Assembly (NCBI GenBank): GCA_964544115.1
Contig: CAZJBP010000054.1
Coordinates: 1-21,427 of the forward strand
Origin: CAZJBP01 sp964544115
Lineage (GTDB): Bacteria > Verrucomicrobiota > Kiritimatiellia > UBA8416 > JADHWI01
Length of the DNA stretch: 21,427 nucleotides
Direction of reading: 5' to 3'
Shown one piece after another: positions 1 to 7,073 of this stretch; within the stretch, counting starts at the first letter, position 1; every line of letters begins with the position of its first letter. Below the pieces are notes generated by a model. The model did not search any database, was not told where the DNA came from, and was given only the letters and a program-made list of their open reading frames with translations. Both the position numbers and the translations under genes were made by a program.

Positions 1-22
1 CCCGAGCCAAGCCACTTGCTAT

Positions 23-93
23 GGTGTCATCATTATGACGCAACAAGCCCCACCATCGCCCGCCCCTTCGGTGTCGTTTCTATTTGACGCAAC
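23..93. repeat. Imperfect 22-24 bp direct repeat
   Basis: Two copies of a motif GGTGTC-N7/9-TGACGCAAC lie at 23-44 and 70-93. Copy 1 is also an inverted repeat: GTCAT/ATGAC arms at 26-30 and 35-39 with a 4-nt loop. Copy 2 keeps only the GTC/GAC ends. They could be operator-like sites for a gene left of the window or part of the repeat element that follows. No gene is seen in 1-284. Confidence 0.35.
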
Positions 94-100
94 GGGCGCG

Positions 101-273
101 GGGCGCATCCGCGTTTCGGTGCCTATGGCGTCCCTGCGCGGGCCGGCGCCTCGGAGAGGCGCGGCCTACTTGATCGCAAACGACCGTGTCCCAGGACCGG
201 ATGCGCATGGGTAGGGCGGCGCTCTCCGAGCGCCAGCCCCATATGCGGGGTGCGCTGAAACGAGGATGCGCCC
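101..273. repeat. REP-pair (REPIN-like) nested inverted repeat
   Basis: Two hairpins of the same design face each other. Hairpin B (211-240, + strand) reads GTA, 4 bp outer stem, 7 bp stem GGCGCTC/GAGCGCC, loop TCC, a bulged A at 235, and the outer stem closing GGGC/GCCC. Hairpin A (140-169, read on the - strand) has the same order: GTA, outer stem GGCC/GGCC, 7 bp stem GCGCCTC/GAGGCGC, loop TCC, bulged C. The stems differ by paired changes while loop and head are constant. Outside them, 101-122 and 252-273 are inverted copies matching at 19 of 22 positions (core GGGCGCATCC then CGTTTC). GTAG heads on a hairpin are a known hallmark of REP elements mobilised by RAYT (TnpA-REP) transposases. The family assignment is inference; no RAYT gene is in the window. 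Confidence 0.6.
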
Positions 274-284
274 GCGTACGCGGG
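271..284. terminator. Perfect 14-bp palindrome just after the glycosyltransferase stop
   Basis: CCCGCGTACGCGGG is fully self-complementary and abuts the stop codon of the minus-strand gene ending at 285. It could form a short GC stem that ends or protects that transcript. No T-run follows on the minus strand, so an intrinsic terminator is uncertain. It overlaps the right arm of the 101-273 element by three bases. Confidence 0.3.
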
Positions 285-1973
285 TCACCGGCCGGAGCCG
301 GGCGACGAACGGTAGAGGCGCTTGAGGGTTTGGCTGCCGTCGGCGAACGACTGGAGCGGATCATAACCCGCCGCAAGCAGGATGTCGTGCTGTTTCGAAT
401 CGTCGCGGGCGATGACCCAGACGGTGCCGGTTGCCGATGCGAAGCTCGCGAGTTCATCGGGCGCGACGGCGGGCACTACCCGACGCGTGTAGAGGAGAAA
501 CTTTGCATCGGGCTGCAGGTCCGACCTCTCGGTGCGCAGGTACGCCACGGGCTGCCGGCCGATCATCGCATCGGCCGCGCGACACTGATCCAGCTCCTCG
601 AAGCGTCCGTATGAGGAGTTGGCATACGGCCCCGCCGCCCAGGATCCGAGGACGCTGGCCCACAGGGCCGTGCAGAAGAGGCCCGCGAGGCGGTGCTGGA
701 CGCGGCTCGCCCGCAGGCCGGCTGCGACGAGTGCGATAAGCGCGGCGGTGACGATCCATGCGTCGGCCGGATTCAGCCCACGGAGAAGGGCCGGGTCGCC
801 GACCCCCATGCGCTCGAGAGGCCCCCGCAGAGCGACGGCGGCGGCCGGCGCCAGAGACAGCACGGCGAGCAGCAGCCAGTGGGCGCCATCCATGCGTCCC
901 AGCCGACGCCCGGCGGGGTTAGCCGAGCTCAGCCAGACATCGGCCGTCAGCAGGCCGATGGCCGGGAAGAGGGGCAGAAGATAGCGGGGTTGCTTCGCTC
1001 CGGGGATGGACAAACAGGCGAGGGTCAGGACGAACCACCACCAGTGCGGGTTGGTGCGCAAGCCCCCGGGTTCTGCCTTCGTCCGTCTGCAGAGCAGCGA
1101 GACGGGGAAGACAAGCACCCACGGGAAGACATAGCCGATCGAGTTAACGTAGTACCAAATGGGTTTTGGGCGACTGCGAACGGCGACGAAGTCCTTCAGC
1201 AGCGCCTGGCTTGCTTGCGAAGTTGCCGAGGAGACCCAGACGTACCAGGGGAGCGCGACGACTGCGCCGATCAGGAGAATCAGGGCCAGGCGACGCAGCG
1301 CGGTGGGGCGAGAATCCGATGTCAGAGCGAATGCCATGAGGGGAAGCGCGACGAACAGCAGGGCGACGGGGCTCTTGCTGAGACCCGCCGCCGCCAGGGC
1401 CAGCCCCGCCGCCAGGGCGCGCCAGGCAACGGCGCGGCTGCCGCCCGCGGACTTGAAGCACCACATGCCGGAAGCCACGGAGATCGCCGACCATGCCGTC
1501 AGGTGGATGTCGTACGCCGCCAGGCGCGCCTGTTTAGAGAACAGGAGCGTCGTTCCGGTAGCCAGGACTGCGCCGGTGGCGAGCGCGCGGCCGCCGGACT
1601 GCCAGCCGATCCAGAAGACGGCCGCCAGGAGCAGTGCGGTCATGCCGATGGCGACGATCCGCGCGCGCAGGACCAGGCTGGAGACCGGTGCCTCAGGGCC
1701 CAGGCCAGCCCACGCCAGCAGGTGAACCCAGACGGTCAGCGGCGGCTTGTGGATCCGCAGTTGCCCGTTCCATGTAGGCTGCAGCCACGCGTGGGTTTCC
1801 CCGGCCTGCTGCCGAAGCCAGGTCTCCTGGCTGGTCACCAGCGACAGGACTTCCATGTGGTTGGTGGCGTCGGCCCTGCCCAGTCCCACGAGGCAAGGCG
1901 GAAGGCAAATCAGCAAGGCCGCGGCGAACAGTGCGGCCGGGTGAAGTCGGTCGATGACTCCTCGCAAAGACAT
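285..1973 (-). CDS. GT39/ArnT-like membrane glycosyltransferase (GT-C fold)
   Basis: 562-aa integral membrane protein with an N-terminal helix (about 13-31), many further hydrophobic helices to about residue 440, and a soluble C-terminal tail. The family (PMT/ArnT, GT-C) moves sugars from polyprenyl-phosphate donors onto lipids or proteins on the outer face of the inner membrane. The first periplasmic loop carries Asp35 at the usual catalytic position, followed by a tract at 60-75 (WLQPTWNGQLR) and the HKPPLTVW motif at 75-82, matching the WNG...KPPL..W signature of the family. The usual Asp-Glu pair is here Asp-Ala, so the acidic pair is incomplete. No Shine-Dalgarno precedes the ATG at 1973; a promoter placed for a leaderless transcript is listed separately. 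Acceptor is unknown. Divergent from ssb. Confidence 0.8.
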   Translation of the reverse strand: MSLRGVIDRLHPAALFAAALLICLPPCLVGLGRADATNHMEVLSLVTSQETWLRQQAGETHAWLQPTWNGQLRIHKPPLTVWVHLLAWAGLGPEAPVSSLVLRARIVAIGMTALLLAAVFWIGWQSGGRALATGAVLATGTTLLFSKQARLAAYDIHLTAWSAISVASGMWCFKSAGGSRAVAWRALAAGLALAAAGLSKSPVALLFVALPLMAFALTSDSRPTALRRLALILLIGAVVALPWYVWVSSATSQASQALLKDFVAVRSRPKPIWYYVNSIGYVFPWVLVFPVSLLCRRTKAEPGGLRTNPHWWWFVLTLACLSIPGAKQPRYLLPLFPAIGLLTADVWLSSANPAGRRLGRMDGAHWLLLAVLSLAPAAAVALRGPLERMGVGDPALLRGLNPADAWIVTAALIALVAAGLRASRVQHRLAGLFCTALWASVLGSWAAGPYANSSYGRFEELDQCRAADAMIGRQPVAYLRTERSDLQPDAKFLLYTRRVVPAVAPDELASFASATGTVWVIARDDSKQHDILLAAGYDPLQSFADGSQTLKRLYRSSPGSGR

Positions 1974-1979
1974 GGCCGC

Positions 1980-2008
1980 AGTGTATGAGCGATGCTCGCG
2001 ATTCGCAA
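1980..2008 (-). promoter_or_regulatory. Putative sigma70-type promoter giving a leaderless glycosyltransferase mRNA
   Basis: On the minus strand TTGCGA (2003-2008) and TACACT (1980-1985) are separated by 17 bp, each matching 4 of 6 consensus bases. Only six bases lie between the -10 and the ATG at 1973, so transcription would start at or next to the start codon. This agrees with the lack of a ribosome-binding site. Confidence 0.35.
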
Positions 2009-2098
2009 GGTTCGGTGCGGGAAAGCACCGGGACGCCGGAAAAGGCCGGTGCCGTCCGCTTTATCGGGTGTGGAGAGCCGGCATGGGGCCGGCGAACC
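2009..2098 (+). other. Possible structured 5' leader of ssb (four-way junction)
   Basis: The bases fold by eye into a closing stem GGTTC/GAACC (2009-2013 with 2094-2098) enclosing three hairpins. These are GGTGC/GCACC (2014-2018, 2025-2029, loop GGGAAA); GGACG/CGTCC (2031-2035, 2053-2057) continued by CCGG/CCGG around an AAAAGG loop; and GCCGGC/GCCGGC (2077-2082, 2088-2093). The ssb start is 64 nt downstream. High GC makes chance helices common, and the reverse complement would fold similarly. I could not match it to a known riboswitch family. Confidence 0.3.
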
Positions 2099-2162
2099 GA
2101 GTGGAGCCGCAACGCCGCACAGAAGAAAGGGCGAGGGATGCGGCGCCAGCAAGGAGGCGGGA

Positions 2163-2573
2163 ATGAGCGCGTACAACCGGGTGGTGATGATGGGCAATCT
2201 GACGAGGGATCCTGAGCTGCGAAAGACCGGCGCGGGAACGGCCGTGGCGGATCTGGGGGTGGCGATGACCGAGCGGTACAAGGCCGCCTCAGGCGAGGCG
2301 GTCGAGACCACCTGCTTCGTCGACGTCGTAACGTGGGGACGCCAGGCTGAAGCGTGCTCCGAGCACCTCAAGAAGGGGGCCTGCGTCCTCATTGAGGGCA
2401 AGCTGCAACTCGACCAGTGGCAGACCGACGACGGTCAGAAACGCAGCCGGCTGCGAGTGCGGGCCGACCGCGTGCAGTTTGTCGGCGGGCGGCGGACGGG
2501 AAACGGCACCGGCACACCGCCCGATTCGGCGCAAGTCGGAAACCAGCTGGGGGACGATCCGGCGCCGTTCTAG
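2163..2573 (+). CDS. ssb: Single-stranded DNA-binding protein
   Basis: 136-aa SSB that coats single-stranded DNA in replication, recombination and repair and recruits partner proteins through its C-terminal tip. The N-terminus MSAYNRVVMMGNLTRDPELR is the canonical start of the OB fold (about residues 4-106), with the conserved stretch around FVDVVTWGRQAE and the KG..VLIEGKLQ.DQW segment. A short Gly/Pro-rich linker leads to the acidic tip DDPAPF, equivalent to the usual DDDIPF. The frame is open upstream to 1992, but AAGGAGG at 2151-2157, five bases before the ATG at 2163, fixes the start and the family N-terminus begins there. It is preceded by the possible structured leader and followed 105 bp later by pilT, which probably has its own promoter. 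Confidence 0.95.
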   Translation: MSAYNRVVMMGNLTRDPELRKTGAGTAVADLGVAMTERYKAASGEAVETTCFVDVVTWGRQAEACSEHLKKGACVLIEGKLQLDQWQTDDGQKRSRLRVRADRVQFVGGRRTGNGTGTPPDSAQVGNQLGDDPAPF

Positions 2574-2589
2574 GGGGGTGACATCCGGC

Positions 2590-2618
2590 ATGACACGGGC
2601 GTGAAGGCGTGATACGGT
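2590..2618 (+). promoter_or_regulatory. Putative promoter for pilT
   Basis: ATGACA (2590-2595, 5 of 6 to TTGACA) lies 17 bp before TACGGT (2613-2618), which matches poorly (3 of 6) but has a TG two bases upstream, as in extended -10 elements. The pilT start is 60 bp downstream. Confidence 0.25.
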
Positions 2619-2678
2619 CCCGGCCAAGTCAACTCGCCGGACCTGTCGCGTGCAGGCGGCGATGGAAGGAGATGAGCC

Positions 2679-3776
2679 ATGGCCGAACTGGACCATCTGT
2701 TCCGCATCCTCGTGGAGGAGAGGGGAAGTGATCTTCATCTCTGCTCCAACCGCCGCCCCATGCTGCGTGTGCACGGCGATATCGTCGCCATGGACATGCC
2801 GGTGTTTACCTCTGAGGAGGTGCGCCAACTGCTGCGGGAGATTACGCCGGAGCGCAACTGGAAGCAGTTCGAGCTCACCCGCGATACGGACTTTGCCTAC
2901 GAGATTGAGGGCCTGGCGCGCCTGCGGGCCAATCTCTTCTGCGACCGCGGTGGCCTGGGGGGCGTGTTTCGGGTGATCACTCCTCGCATCCTGACGGCGA
3001 AGGACCTGGGGCTGCCCAAGGGGGTGATGGATTTCTGCCACCTGACGAAGGGGCTGGTCCTCGTCACCGGCCCCACGGGCAGCGGCAAGAGCACCACGCT
3101 GGCGGCGATGATCGACTACATCAACCGGAATCGCAGCGAGCACATCATCACGATCGAAGACCCGATTGAGTTTGTCCACTCCGACAAGGCGTGCCTCGTC
3201 AACCAGCGGGAGGTGCATGCCCACACGGAGAGCTTCCCCACGGCCCTGCGGGCGGCCCTGCGCGAGGATCCGGATATCGTGCTGGTCGGGGAAATGCGGG
3301 ACCTGGAGACCATCGAGATCGCGATCGAAACGGCTGAAACCGGACACCTGGTGTTCGGCACGCTGCACACGAATACGGCGGCGGGAACCGTCGACCGCAT
3401 CATCGATTCCTTCCCCGCAGACCGGCAGAACCAGATCCGCACGATGCTCTCCGTGTCTCTCAAGGGCGCTGTTGCGCAAACGCTGTGCAAGAAGAAGGGG
3501 GGCGGCCGGGCGGCCGCTCTGGAAGTCATGATCGTCGACTCCGGCATCGCATCCATGATTCGCGATGGGAAGACCTTCCAGATCCCCTCGGCCATGCAGG
3601 TCGGGCGCGGGCGCGGGATGATGATCCTCAACGACTCGCTGGCAGCGCTGGTGTCCAGCGGCGTGGTTGAGCCGGGCGAGGCCTACCTGAAGGCGATCGA
3701 CAAGGAAGGGTTCCTCGCCTTGCTCAAGCGGATGAACATCGAGTTCGACCCGGCGCAGCTTGGCACGATGGAGTGA
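2679..3776 (+). CDS. pilT: PilT-family type IV pilus retraction ATPase
   Basis: 365-aa hexameric secretion ATPase; PilT drives pilus depolymerisation for twitching motility, attachment and DNA uptake at the cytoplasmic base of the machine. Domains: N-terminal PAS-like domain (1-105) with GSDLHL at 16-21, then the RecA-like core. Visible motifs are Walker A GPTGSGKST (131-139), Asp box around ITIEDPIEFVH (157-167), Walker B DIVLVGEMRD (199-208) and His box TGHLVFGTLHTN (221-232), followed by the C-terminal bundle with the IRDGKTFQIPSAMQ segment. Length is normal for PilT (about 345-370). GGAAGGAG at 2664-2671 sets the ATG at 2679. No other pilus gene is in the window, so it is an orphan here. 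PilU and other PilT paralogues are alternatives. Confidence 0.9.
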   Translation: MAELDHLFRILVEERGSDLHLCSNRRPMLRVHGDIVAMDMPVFTSEEVRQLLREITPERNWKQFELTRDTDFAYEIEGLARLRANLFCDRGGLGGVFRVITPRILTAKDLGLPKGVMDFCHLTKGLVLVTGPTGSGKSTTLAAMIDYINRNRSEHIITIEDPIEFVHSDKACLVNQREVHAHTESFPTALRAALREDPDIVLVGEMRDLETIEIAIETAETGHLVFGTLHTNTAAGTVDRIIDSFPADRQNQIRTMLSVSLKGAVAQTLCKKKGGGRAAALEVMIVDSGIASMIRDGKTFQIPSAMQVGRGRGMMILNDSLAALVSSGVVEPGEAYLKAIDKEGFLALLKRMNIEFDPAQLGTME

Positions 3777-3779
3777 AGG

Positions 3780-3794
3780 CGCCCCCTCCGGGCG
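3780..3794. terminator. Short GC hairpin between convergent genes
   Basis: CGCCC (3780-3784) and GGGCG (3790-3794) enclose a 5-nt loop in the 21-bp gap between the stop of pilT and the stop of the isomerase. It could serve as a weak bidirectional terminator, but there is no T-run on either side. Confidence 0.3.
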
Positions 3795-3797
3795 GAA

Positions 3798-5210
3798 TCA
3801 GCCCTCGGTGTGATGATAGACTTCCCACCCGAGGTAACGGCTCATGGCCTCAACCACGCCGCCACCAACCGAGGACAGGTTCATCGCCACGTGGTGCTCG
3901 AAGCCGCTCATGCAGATATGGCGCAGCAGCCCCTGCAGGTTCGGAATGCGCGCCACGCCGTAGCCGCCGAAGGTGTCCAGCGTATCGTCCAGGATCTCGC
4001 CTTCGCCGACGTACGCCTGAACGGTCCCGCTCAGGTCATCGGTCGACACGCGCGCATAGGTGAACGGGCCGGGACGGACGGGGCCGACGCACGTGCCGTA
4101 CGTGTTCTTCTTGCCGACGGTTCCGGCGATGATCGCCTGGTAGTCCATCGAGACCTCGCGGAAGACGCTCTTCGGCAGGTTCGAGCAGTGGAACAGCACG
4201 CAGGTGTCCGGGTCATCGCCGTAGTTGTTGTTCCAGTCCAGCAGGGCCGAGGCCCGGCCGCTGGCCAGGCGCAGCGCCAGCATGCCGACGGCGCCGGTGA
4301 CGTCCACCTCGCACGCGCTGGGCTGCAGCGAGTTGCTGAGCATGCTCATGACGGTGCACGGCACCACGCCGAAGAACTCCTCCATGGCCGTCCAACACTG
4401 GACCGCCGTGGCGGACAGGCCCTGTTCCTTCGACCACTGGTCCACCACCACCCCGAACTTGGCCATCTTCATCAGCGCCGGGGCCGGCACTCCCTTCGTG
4501 CAGATGTAGCGGTCGATCGCGCCGAGCTTGGCCTTGACCTCGGGCGCCGAGTTCTTGAGCTTGCCGACCTTGCCGAACACCTCGAACAGGTCGATGGTTT
4601 CGACCGAGATGCCCGCCGCCTCAAGAATCTTCTCGCTGTAGCGAACGGTGTTGAAGGCCGCCGGCCGGGCGCCGATGGCGCCGATGCGCGCGCCCTTCAG
4701 GCCCTTCACCACGCGGCAGCAGGCGCCGAAGTGGTGGAGATCGCGGCGGAACGAGTCGGATTCCGGGTCCACCGTGTGCAGCGCGGTCAGGGAGTAGGGG
4801 ATCCCGTACTGGAGCAGGTTGTTGCAGGCGGACATCTTTCCGCAGAAGCTGTCGCGGCGGTGGCGGATGCTCATGTGCTTCACGTCATCCGGAAACGCGT
4901 GCATCAGCACGGGCACGCCAAGGTCGGCCATCTTCAGCGTGTCGGCCACGCCCCGCTCGTCGCCGAAGTTCGGCAGGGTCACCAGCACGCCGTCGATGCG
5001 CTTCGCGTGGCGCTTGAACAGCTCGGCGCACTTGGCGGCGTCCGCCCGGCTCTCCACGGAACCATAGGTCGTGTCCTTGGGCGTGAGGGCGACGACGTCG
5101 AAGCCTTCCTTCTTCAGCACATTCAGGATGGTCTCCCGACCTGTCTCGCACAAGAGGGAGGGGAAGAACCCGCGGTTGCCGACGATGACTCCGAGTGTGG
5201 TCTTGGCCAT
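3798..5210 (-). CDS. L-fucose/L-arabinose isomerase superfamily protein, probable arabinose isomerase
   Basis: 470-aa cytoplasmic ketol isomerase of the FucI/AraA superfamily (the COG2407 type often annotated as L-fucose isomerase). Two Rossmann-like N-terminal domains (about 1-165 and 170-300) carry VTLPNFGDERG (77-87) and the cysteine-rich region around CGKMSACN. The C-terminal domain holds candidate metal and catalytic residues: Glu277 in WTAMEEFFG, Glu301 in CEVDVTGA 24 residues later (the spacing between the FucI acidic ligands), and His440 in GFEHH. The residue assignment is by spacing only. The frame is open to 5603, but CTCCT at 5219-5223 (AGGAG on the minus strand) eight bases before 5210 and the start of homology-like sequence fix MAKTT. 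Divergence from araB-araD implies it makes L-ribulose from L-arabinose, replacing a classical 500-aa AraA. A fucose or other pentose substrate remains possible. Confidence 0.8.
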   Translation of the reverse strand: MAKTTLGVIVGNRGFFPSLLCETGRETILNVLKKEGFDVVALTPKDTTYGSVESRADAAKCAELFKRHAKRIDGVLVTLPNFGDERGVADTLKMADLGVPVLMHAFPDDVKHMSIRHRRDSFCGKMSACNNLLQYGIPYSLTALHTVDPESDSFRRDLHHFGACCRVVKGLKGARIGAIGARPAAFNTVRYSEKILEAAGISVETIDLFEVFGKVGKLKNSAPEVKAKLGAIDRYICTKGVPAPALMKMAKFGVVVDQWSKEQGLSATAVQCWTAMEEFFGVVPCTVMSMLSNSLQPSACEVDVTGAVGMLALRLASGRASALLDWNNNYGDDPDTCVLFHCSNLPKSVFREVSMDYQAIIAGTVGKKNTYGTCVGPVRPGPFTYARVSTDDLSGTVQAYVGEGEILDDTLDTFGGYGVARIPNLQGLLRHICMSGFEHHVAMNLSSVGGGVVEAMSRYLGWEVYHHTEG

Positions 5211-5257
5211 GGCGCTATCTCCTGAATACCGGGCTGTGTTGTGCCGTTGGAGCCGGG

Positions 5258-5294
5258 AGTATGCCCTTGCGGGCCGAGCGTTGTCACTGATAAA
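5258..5294. promoter_or_regulatory. Overlapping divergent promoters of the arabinose locus
   Basis: The 170-bp gap between the isomerase and araB contains on the minus strand GTGACA (5282-5287, 5 of 6) and CATACT (5258-5263, 4 of 6) with an 18-bp spacer, about 48 bp before the isomerase start. On the plus strand TTGCGG (5267-5272) and GATAAA (5289-5294) with a 16-bp spacer form a weaker candidate for araB. The two would interfere with one another, a common arrangement for coordinated sugar genes. No operator is recognised. Confidence 0.35.
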
Positions 5295-5380
5295 AGACTC
5301 CGGCAGGCGGTGCCCGTTTGAGTGGCGAACGGGGTGCGCCGCGGGTCCGGCGGAATGTCGAACGGTTTGAGGGAATGCGC

Positions 5381-7054
5381 ATGAGCAGGTACGCAATTGG
5401 AATCGATTACGGCACGAACTCGGTGCGGGCTCTCGTGGTGGATGTGAGCGACGGGCGCGAGGTGGGGAGTTGCGTCTGGGGCTATGAGACCGGTGAGGCG
5501 GGCGTGATCGTCGATTCGTCGAATCCCGACCTGGCCCGGCAGTCACCGGCGGACTACCTGAAGGGGCTCGAGGCGTCGGTCCGGGGCGCGCTGCGCGAGG
5601 CATCGGCCGTCAAGGGATTCTCCGCCGCCGCCGTCGTCGGGATTGGCGTGGACACGACCGGCAGCACGCCGCTGCCGGTCGACGCCCAGGGCGAGCCGCT
5701 CGCGTTCCTCCCGGCGCTGAAGGGGAAGCCGGCGGCCCAGGCCTGGCTGTGGAAGGACCACACGGGACACGAGGAGGCGGCTCGCATCACGGCCGTGGCG
5801 GAGAAGCACCGCCCCCAGTATCTGGCCAAGTGCGGCGGGACGTTCTCGTCCGAATGGTACTGGTCCAAGGTGTGGCACTGCCTCAAGGAGGCGCCGGAGG
5901 TGTTCAAGGCCGCGCACACGTGGGTGGAAATCGCCGACTGGGTCCCCGCCGTGCTCACCGGGACCACGCACCCATCGAAGCTTAAGCGCTGCATCTGCGC
6001 GGCCGGCCACAAGGCCATGTTCAACCCTGCGTGGGGCGGCTATCCCGACGAGGAGTTTCTGTCCATGCTCGACCCGGCGCTGGCCGGCGTCAGGCGAACG
6101 CTGCCGGACACCGCCGTGGACATCGCCGACGCCGTGGGCGCGCTGACGCCGCTATGGGCGCAGCGCCTCGGCCTGCCGGCGGGCATCCCCGTGGCGGGCG
6201 GCGCGTTCGACGCGCACCTCGGCGCCGTGGGGTCGGGCATTCGCGAAGGCGCGCTGGTCAAGATCATCGGCACCTCGACGTGCGACATGGCCGTGGCGCC
6301 GCTGGAGCGCAAGCTGCCGGACATCCCGGGGTTGTGCGGCATCGTGCCCGAATCGATCCTGCCCGGGTTTTACGGCCTCGAGGCCGGCCAGAGCGCCGTG
6401 GGCGACATCTTCAACTGGTTTGTCAACCGCATGCAGCCCGGAGGGACGGAGGCGGGGTCGCACGAGGCGCTCACGCGGCGAGCCGAGGCGCTGCGCCCGG
6501 GTCAGAGCGGGTTGCTGGCGCTGGACTGGCATAACGGCAACCGCACGGTGCTGGTCGATCAGCGCCTGACGGGCGCCCTGATCGGGCTGACGCTGCACAC
6601 GACGCCGGCCGAGATCTACCGGGCGCTGATCGAGGCCACGGGCTTCGGCGCCCGCGTGATCATGGAGCGGTTCGAGGAATACGGCGTGCGGATCGAGCGG
6701 GTGATCAACTGCGGCGGCATCTCCGTAAAGAACCCGATGGTCATGCAGATCTACGCCGACATCTGGAACCGGCCGATGGAGATCTCCCGCAGCACGCAGA
6801 CCTGCGCGCTGGGGGCCGCCATGGCCGGCGCGGTTGTCGGGGGCGCGCACGCGGACTTCCACGCAGCGGCGGAGGCCATGACCGGCATCCTCGACAAGCG
6901 CTTCACCCCCATTCCGCAGAACGTCGAGGTTTACGGCCGTCTCTTCTCCCTTTACCGCCGACTGCACGACACGTTCGGCACGCGCGAGTATGGCGAGAAC
7001 CAGTTCGTCGTGATGAAGGAACTGCTGAAGATCCGGGACGCGGCGCGGGGCTAA
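5381..7054 (+). CDS. araB: Ribulokinase
   Basis: 557-aa FGGY-family kinase phosphorylating L-ribulose with ATP to L-ribulose-5-phosphate. The actin-like first domain opens with MSRYAIGIDYGTNSVRALVV (ATP-phosphate loop DYGTNS). GVDTTGSTP lies at 89-97, the ribulokinase-type SSEWYWSKVWH at 156-166 and KLKRC at 201-205. The catalytic Asp is probably Asp277 in GGAFDAH, followed by IIGTSTCDM at 295-303, a ribulokinase-typical phosphate segment. The second domain ends with the NCGGISVKNPMVMQIYAD region and CALGAAMAGA. Length is close to E. coli AraB (566). GAGGG at 5369-5373, seven bases upstream, favours the ATG at 5381; an ATG two codons earlier has the motif too close. araD follows after 19 bp, so the two form an operon. 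Confidence 0.93.
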   Translation: MSRYAIGIDYGTNSVRALVVDVSDGREVGSCVWGYETGEAGVIVDSSNPDLARQSPADYLKGLEASVRGALREASAVKGFSAAAVVGIGVDTTGSTPLPVDAQGEPLAFLPALKGKPAAQAWLWKDHTGHEEAARITAVAEKHRPQYLAKCGGTFSSEWYWSKVWHCLKEAPEVFKAAHTWVEIADWVPAVLTGTTHPSKLKRCICAAGHKAMFNPAWGGYPDEEFLSMLDPALAGVRRTLPDTAVDIADAVGALTPLWAQRLGLPAGIPVAGGAFDAHLGAVGSGIREGALVKIIGTSTCDMAVAPLERKLPDIPGLCGIVPESILPGFYGLEAGQSAVGDIFNWFVNRMQPGGTEAGSHEALTRRAEALRPGQSGLLALDWHNGNRTVLVDQRLTGALIGLTLHTTPAEIYRALIEATGFGARVIMERFEEYGVRIERVINCGGISVKNPMVMQIYADIWNRPMEISRSTQTCALGAAMAGAVVGGAHADFHAAAEAMTGILDKRFTPIPQNVEVYGRLFSLYRRLHDTFGTREYGENQFVVMKELLKIRDAARG

Positions 7055-7073
7055 AGGAAGGCGGGGTGGCGGA

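Noticed and set aside
80..614. Short frames across the repeat element and the end of the glycosyltransferase
   Set aside because: Translations are Arg/Pro/Ala-rich without any family look and they cross the hairpins at 101-273.
2009..2098. c-di-GMP-I or cobalamin riboswitch
   Set aside because: Fragments such as GGGACGC and GCCGGTG recall these classes, but the conserved cores (GGGACGCAAAGCC, or the B12 box GCCACTG) are absent.
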